Positions 58,983 to 64,000 of a stretch of DNA of 64,000 nucleotides are shown piece after piece; the first letter of the stretch is position 1; every line of letters begins with the position of its first letter. The translations under genes were made by a program, and so were the position numbers. Source of the DNA: Arcuatula senhousia (taxonomy: Eukaryota; Mollusca; Bivalvia; Mytilida; Mytilidae); NCBI GenBank assembly GCA_963971305.1, contig OZ020307.1, positions 54,061,702-54,125,701 on the forward strand, in the 5' to 3' direction. The notes under the pieces were generated by a model. The model was not told where the DNA came from. It saw only the letters and a program-made list of their open reading frames with translations, and made no database searches.

Positions 58983-60085
58983 ATCCCACGCACCGAAGTT
59001 GCGTAGGGTATAATGTTTTTGGCTGGTAAGTCCGTCATTCAACCTGTCCGTGATCAAAATTTTTGTAACAAATATTTTAGCTATTATTAATTGTAGGATT
59101 TTGATATTAATTTTGGTACATGTATATAGCTAGAGCTGGGGGTCCCATATGATATGATATACTTTCAGGTGTGTCGATGATCTACTTCCTGTTTAACGAG
59201 CTGCCTAAGACTTTTTTCTCTAAATTTTCAGGGTTGAAATTTTCTAAGCAACTATAAATTGTATACTCTTAAAAAAAAGTTGAAAAATTGAATCGTAAAA
59301 TGTACACTTGAGTTCTACTTGCAATATCTAAAAAAGCAGCGATGTTACGATTTTACTCAAAATTAAACAAACAATCTCTATTTTGTTTTCTTTTTACTGG
59401 ATTTTATTTCGTGAAAATCGGATGCAGAACAGCTAGGCAATAATGTTTTGAAATTGTTTCGATTTGCATTAAACGTACGGGGAATTTTCTATCTATGCGT
59501 TACTTTTTTTGCAGAGTATAGTTATTTGATGCTTCATGCACGTAAAAGATCCCTTTGTGGACCGCCAAGTAGTGCAAAACATAGGCTAAATTTTCCGCCC
59601 CTACCCACCTCTCCCTCTTTTCCTGTGGTTCTTCAAAATTGACCGGACCTGTGTACCCCACCCCACCCCCATATTTCATTTATCATCATTTCATGTTCAT
59701 TGTATCATCCTTTTCATGTTCATCGCATGTAAATAACCTATATAGCGTTGCACAGGCGTAACACTTATCAAGTACTCGGATTGGGGTCCTAAAAGGTGGG
59801 ATTTATTTTAAGGTCTGTCGATGATCTAATTCTTGTTTAACGAGCTGAATTCGACTTTTCCACTAATTTTCAGGGTAAAAGATTTTTCAGCAACTATTAA
59901 TTTTAGGCTTATGATATTTGGTATGTAGCTAGGGGCCCCATATGATGGGATACGTTTTCGGGTCTGTCAATCATTTACTTTTAGTTTCACGAGCCGACTT
60001 GGAAAGACAACGACATTTTTATTCCTTACTGGAAATAGATACTTTTTTATCATAATGTGGACGCATGGGGTATATGAGCGTGCTC
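58983..60085 (-). mobile_element. HINE/pearl-like element, ATATCCCACGC family, copy 2, interrupted
   Basis: On the minus strand the 3' hairpin is at 58983-59012 (ATATCCCACGCACCGAAGTTGCGTAGGGTATAAT read on plus as two segments around CGAAG). Cores with ggtgtgtcgatgatctacttcctg and gtctgtcgatgatctaattcttg lie at about 59170 and 59815. The array is split by about 500 bases of unrelated DNA including the SINE-like copy at 59520-59760. The 5' end is near 60085. Confidence 0.6.
59520..59760 (+). repeat. Dispersed SINE-like repeat, copy 4
   Basis: This is the longest copy in the window: catgcacgtaaaagatccctttgtgg, ccgccaagtagtgcaaaacatagg, ttttccgcccctacccacc, then the catcatttcatgttcattg...catgttcatcgcatgtaaataa tail. 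Nested in a tandem-core element. Confidence 0.65.
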
Positions 60086-60880
60086 ACCAAGGTTTCTATC
60101 ATTTTTCATCATTCTTTTTTAATAAGGTTTAATGAACGGTTCATTATTCGTTGTTTAGTTTTTTAAATTGAATAATTAAAAATGAAATATGTCGAACCCT
60201 GAACTTTTTGAACCAAATATAAATATCAATTTGCTCTGGAAGAATGCAGCCTATTGATGGACAAACAAATCTTTTTTTGGTGGACTTTCTACCGACCGAT
60301 AAAAATGATTTCAATTTTTGTTCAAAATCATACAAAAAAGAAAAACAGTTAAAATTATCACTTTTTGGCAAAAAAATTCTTCAGTACTTTAAGGCAAAGT
60401 ATAGAAGAGGTCTGAAATCAGACTGAAAATAGGAAACAGAAAGACTGACGATCCTTAATTGCTTGGAATGTTTGTTTTGTTTTGCCAACTGGCACTTTAT
60501 TTTATGACATTTTCTGATTATATAGTCATGATGTTATCAAATGTTTTTTTTTAACTCAACAATTTGTGAGTAAAAATTGGTTGTATAGTTTAGTAAAACA
60601 AAATCTTATGGACAAGTTCCAACAAACGTGAAATGCTGGTTTGCAAGAGTCACCAAAGTCTTTAAATTACAGAATTTATGAAGATAAACTAGAATTCGAA
60701 CATTATTTTGACCTACTTGACGATAAAAATATAGTAACATTATGTAGATTTAGAATAATGAACCATTAGTATTCTATTGAGACTGGTAGATGGCAAAATA
60801 TAGCAAGAGCAGATCGTAAAAGTGTATTATGTATTCACAAGGTTATGGGGCCGAACACTCCTAGGAACATGCGAATCGGT
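60086..60880. other. AT-rich non-coding DNA
   Basis: No gene is recognised. Confidence 0.5.
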
Positions 60881-61134
60881 CCAGGTAATTTTTACTAACA
60901 CTTTATATCTAAAGATTTTTACTAACATGTTAAGGATTTTTATAACCCTAATTTTATGTCGTATGGAAAGCCGTAGTGGATCTCCGCATTAACAATTTAT
61001 TTACAATTGGTGTCAATGGGGAAATGTTAATTTAAGGTCCATGAGTTCGACAATTCAATAATTTGACGAACATATAATTTATATTTCGAACGCAGCCTTG
61101 ATGATTTTTAAGAAAATTTATTAAATTCATAAAA

Positions 61135-61366
61135 AAATGTCTAAACCCTAAGATTCTTCCTACCCCAGATATAGGTTGATCATCTTAGTAATAATTTGAT
61201 TCCCTAGTTTCGTAGTTTTGGTTTTACTGTTTTATGCTCTTCATAATCATATAGTGTTTGGCATTTTCAATATTTTTGGTAGAGCGCCTCTGATGAGTCT
61301 TGAATAGACGAAACGCACGTCAGGCGTAGCAAAATTTATTGTCTGGAACTTTGTTGTCATTTGTAT
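61135..61366 (+). mobile_element. Retrozyme-like insertion, one hammerhead site
   Basis: It begins near aaaatgtctaaaccctaag and ends near gtctggaactttgttgtcattt. It is a partial unit of the family at 33705-34340 and 47940-48400. The boundaries come from comparison with the uninterrupted paralogue at 38936-39263. No clear duplication was seen. Confidence 0.7.
61274..61334 (+). ncRNA. Type I hammerhead ribozyme, intact core
   Basis: All conserved parts are present: stem I CGCCT (61285-61289) with AGGCG (61322-61326), CTGATGA (61290-61296), stem II GTCT/AGAC with loop TGAAT, GAAA (61310-61313), and a very short stem III ACG-CA-CGT (61313-61320). The cleavage position follows C61321 (GTC site). 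An outer stem TTTTG/CAAAA (61274-61278, 61330-61334) flanks an internal loop of GTAGAG against TAG, where tertiary loop contacts of type I ribozymes occur. Self-cleavage is predicted, not shown. Very short stem III forms often work as dimers. Confidence 0.85.
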
Positions 61367-61435
61367 TTTGATAAGTATAAAATAAATGCAGTTAATTTTA
61401 AGAGAAATCTTTTGCTGAGTTTAGTAAAATTAACG

Positions 61436-62442
61436 AAATACGAGATTCGAAATTCGAAACACGAGATTCGAGATTCGAGTTCGAGTTCGAGATTCGAGAT
61501 TTGACATTCGAGCAAAATTCGAAATTCAATATACCGTATGAGTTGTTTTTTTTTTCTAGAGCCAAATTTTGTAACAAAGTGGAAGGTCTTTTTTCGCAGA
61601 ATTCAATTTTCGTGATTATTTATATGACGGTATATACTGTTTGGAAACTATTTACGATATTTTTTTCGAGTGTTCTTATTTTCGCGATTTTTAACTATCG
61701 CAAATAATCAAAAACAATAAATGCCCGAGAAAAAACACGAGTTATTTAGTTTGCGAGTTGTTTTCAACTTCGCAGCTACTCAAATTGATGAGTCATTAAG
61801 TGTGTCTTATGTAATTAAGGGATACATAAGATAATAGGTGATATGAATTGAAATGACTTGCCAATGAGCGTCTCCCGAAGAACCCCTACGTAGTGGGAGA
61901 ACTTGAGTAGCTAACTCTGGTGGTGGTTTGTCATTAGCTACACGGGTCATGTCACACATAGGGTATTAAAGTAAGCAATCGCTACATGTACATGTAATCT
62001 GGAGGATTTCAACAACGAAACCCTTTCTGAATCTGCCACTGCAGCATTTGATTTAAACCGTATTAAAATCAACAGTCAGGTGATTGGAAATACACATTAA
62101 TGCCATTAATATCAATTATCTAAATCGTTTATACAAATGCGACTAAGATCCATAGGTGTTTTGCCAATTGAACTTTAAATCATGACAGGTAAATATATCT
62201 CAATCACCAACAGCAAACAAAATATTAATATATTGAGTTTTCAAAAATATGGATTACATTGTTGAAATAGGGGTTTTCTGGAATTCAACGGTGACCTATT
62301 TTCATGGTTATTGAATTTCTAGTTTTCGAATCTCGTATTTCGAATTTCGAATCTCGTATCTCGAATCTCATATCTCGAATTTCGAATCTCGAATCGAATC
62401 TCGAATTTCGAATTTTGAATCTCGTATCTCGAATTTCGAAAT
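61436..62442. mobile_element. 1-kb element bounded by inverted TTCGAGA arrays
   Basis: The left block (61436-61531) is a run of ACGAGATTCGAAATTCGA-type units ending GAAATTCAATA. The right block begins with the exact inverse TATTGAATTTC (62309-62319) and continues as TTCGAATCTCGTATCTCGAA-type units to 62442. The inner ~780 bases are non-repetitive, with no confident coding region. The long, low-complexity TIRs suggest a DNA transposon or fold-back element. No duplication was resolved. Confidence 0.65.
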
Positions 62443-62989
62443 TTTTGAAAATTTAGACATAGACCAAATATTCTAAAATTTCATACGAAGTTATGAACAG
62501 TAAACTTTTTCCAGACCTCAATAATATTTGCAAATTTATTAGGATTATCAACAAAAAGATAGAATCTCCGGGGTAAGACTTTGTTTCATTATATTTTTGT
62601 TTTAGAGAATAAAGATATATATTAAGGAACCAACTGTATACAATTACTTGAAATTTTTTCATACAGTCAACTTTATTGTTTAAAAGGTCGAAATCCTCAC
62701 AATTTTTATCAATGTTCAAAGTAAGTTATCCCTTTGTTTATTTTTTTTAATTTATTTTTTAATGAATTGTATATTGTATGTTGTATTATAGTTCATATTA
62801 AATTGTAAAGTGCTGAAAGTAGTTTTTAATTAGTTCACGCGCTATATAAGTATTGTTAATAATAAATAATATAAACAATTTTGAAGTAATGTAAAATCAA
62901 GAGGAGTACGGGTAACTACCCATTAAAGATAAAAAATATCATTTTTACATATTTTGCTCTATTGAATGAGAATTATAATGAATGCCCGT
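62443..62989. other. AT-rich non-coding DNA
   Basis: An 88-codon minus-strand frame (62453-62719) is Lys/Asn/Tyr-rich with no domain. Not called. Confidence 0.45.
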
Positions 62990-63420
62990 TAAGCTTTAAA
63001 AAACTACTCTTAGGGTGGTGTTGTCACACAACTCTAAGGCTTTTAAAATTAACTGCCCATTGAAGGTAAAAGATTGCGGTTATTTTTCGTGTTTGTCCTA
63101 TTTTATGAAAACATGCTAATAACATGGATAAAGAAAAGCTGTTGCTTCCTTGAACCTTTGTTGTATTGATTTCTGCAAAAGTCTCATTAGGTCAAAATTG
63201 CTTTATTACTCCCTGTGAGAGTCGTAGCCCTCAATGGTCTTCTTCAGGTTTCTTTTATGTTTTTGCTCCAATAGATGAAAACAGTTGCAGAAAGAGAGCA
63301 TCGATTCCTTGCATAAACCTTCAGCTCATTCAACCCTTTCTAATGTCAACATTTGTCGTAGTTCCGAGATTGCGTCAGTTCTCTAATTATAACAAGCATT
63401 CTGAGAGTATCAACATTACA
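62990..63420 (-). repeat. Core fragment of the CACCTGG HINE-like family
   Basis: Read on the minus strand it has two or three diverged monomers (gaggctgaag-like, gcaagg..gcttttc, cataaggggtc-like phrases). On the plus strand agaaaagctgttgcttcc and aaaccttcagctcattcaac are visible. Ends absent. Confidence 0.5.
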
Positions 63421-63429
63421 TAGCCCCCT

Positions 63430-63960
63430 ACCGGCTCATACATGTCATATTCCAGTCACTTGTGAAAATTTACGAAACAAATCCAAATCTAAACTTTATC
63501 AGTTTATTTTTACAAGCAATAACTACAAAGTGCAATAAATAGAATTTCAGACAATTTATACAGTTCAAAGGGTCATAACTCTTGTAAAAAATTACGGCTT
63601 GAACTGAAACACAAACTTAATCTGTAACTCATCATGGTAGACCTACTAACCAAAAAATCTACCAGCGTTTTAAAAAAGTGAAGAAAAGTGACATTAAAGT
63701 GAATTTTGACAGTTCAAAGGACTACACATGCTGTAAAAAAATTTAAATTGTTGACCGGCAAAGCACTTTAATTTGATCTGTAGCTCATCATTGATTGACT
63801 CACATAAAAAAGTGCTGAAAAATGAAATTTGAGTAAATTTTCAAATTTTCAAAGTTTTAAGGGCAATAAATCCTGTAAAAATCTGCGTCCGACACGAAAT
63901 ATACTTGAACTGTAACTAATCATAATTGACTCACGTATACATGCATACATTACATATATT
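63430..63960 (+). repeat. ~150-bp tandem core, three diverged copies
   Basis: The phrases 'agttcaaagg(g/a)' and 'ctgtaactcatcat(g/t)g' recur near 63563/63620, 63713/63778 and 63850/63912. Unassigned to a family; possibly the core of another tandem-core element. Confidence 0.6.
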
Positions 63961-63994
63961 ATTATCCCCGCGCAAACGAAAGCGCGGGGATAAT
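63961..63994 (-). repeat. GC-rich terminal hairpin of a HINE-like element running off the window
   Basis: ATTATCCCCGCGC and GCGCGGGGATAAT are perfect 13-base arms around AAACGAAA. The right flank (taatgttttg) matches the inner side of the hairpin at 58983. The element would therefore be on the minus strand and extend past 64000. Confidence 0.65.
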
Positions 63995-64000
63995 GTTTTG

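Larger units (their letters stand above)
60881..61431. mobile_element. Second copy of the CCAGGTAATTTTTAC element, interrupted
   Basis: It matches 38936-39263 from CCAGGTAATTTTTACTAACAC to gagtttagtaaaattaa, but the right TIR is degraded. About 235 bases of retrozyme sequence (61135-61366) are inserted relative to the first copy, which serves as the empty site. Confidence 0.65.

Noticed and set aside
62453..62719. 88-codon minus-strand frame as a possible upstream C1q exon
   Set aside because: Lys/Asn-rich with no signal peptide or C1q-type linker and no suitable donor.

Overview
This window is AT-rich eukaryotic DNA. It almost certainly comes from a bivalve mollusc, most likely a mussel (Mytilus or a close relative). 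That rests on intron-containing genes of types expanded in bivalves (IFI27/ISG12-like, C1q-domain, a leucokinin-type receptor) and on a dense load of the short tandem-core repeats typical of bivalve genomes. There are no bacterial operons, no CRISPR arrays and no convincing tRNA or rRNA genes.

Genes. Three host protein-coding loci can be supported. (1) A class-A peptide GPCR exon at 23655-24449 (minus) covers the N-terminus to the third intracellular loop, stops at a splice donor and resembles leucokinin/lymnokinin receptors. (2) A two-exon IFI27/ISG12-like gene lies at 31312-31369 joined to 33194-33591 (plus), with a signal-peptide exon, an 1824-base intron and a poly(A) signal. (3) A terminal exon at 58221-58597 (minus) encodes a complete C1q globular domain. 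Genes 2 and 3 are of innate-immune type. The three loci are far apart and show no sign of being functionally linked.

Mobile DNA by region. 0.6-4 kb: two elements with a tandem core and a terminal hairpin. 5.3-13.4 kb: three tandem copies of a 1.36-kb unit, the third interrupted by a 4021-bp terminal-inverted-repeat (TIR) transposon with a TAA duplication; this transposon carries a decayed copy of a widespread uncharacterised invertebrate protein with acidic motifs resembling PIN/FEN nucleases. 14-23 kb: tandem repeats, small TIR elements and more tandem-core elements. 26.8-27.8 kb: a 5'-truncated Penelope-like reverse transcriptase. 33.7-34.3, 47.9-48.4 and 61.1-61.4 kb: hammerhead-ribozyme repeats (retrozymes), one with an intact ribozyme core. 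39.3-42.2 kb: a 5'-truncated APE-type LINE. 49.7-54.3 kb: a decayed CR1/L2/Jockey-like LINE split by a stack of nested insertions. 57.3-64 kb: more tandem-core elements around the C1q exon, and a 1-kb element bounded by inverted TTCGAGA arrays.

Main themes. Several unrelated repeat families share one architecture: a 5' motif, a 150-180-bp tandem core, an (ACGG)n-like microsatellite and a GC-rich 3' hairpin. This fits Helentron-associated (HINE/pearl-like) elements. The hammerhead repeats are the most striking functional RNA signal. Several insertions can be ordered in time from their target-site duplications. All family assignments come from reading the sequence only; no database search was run.
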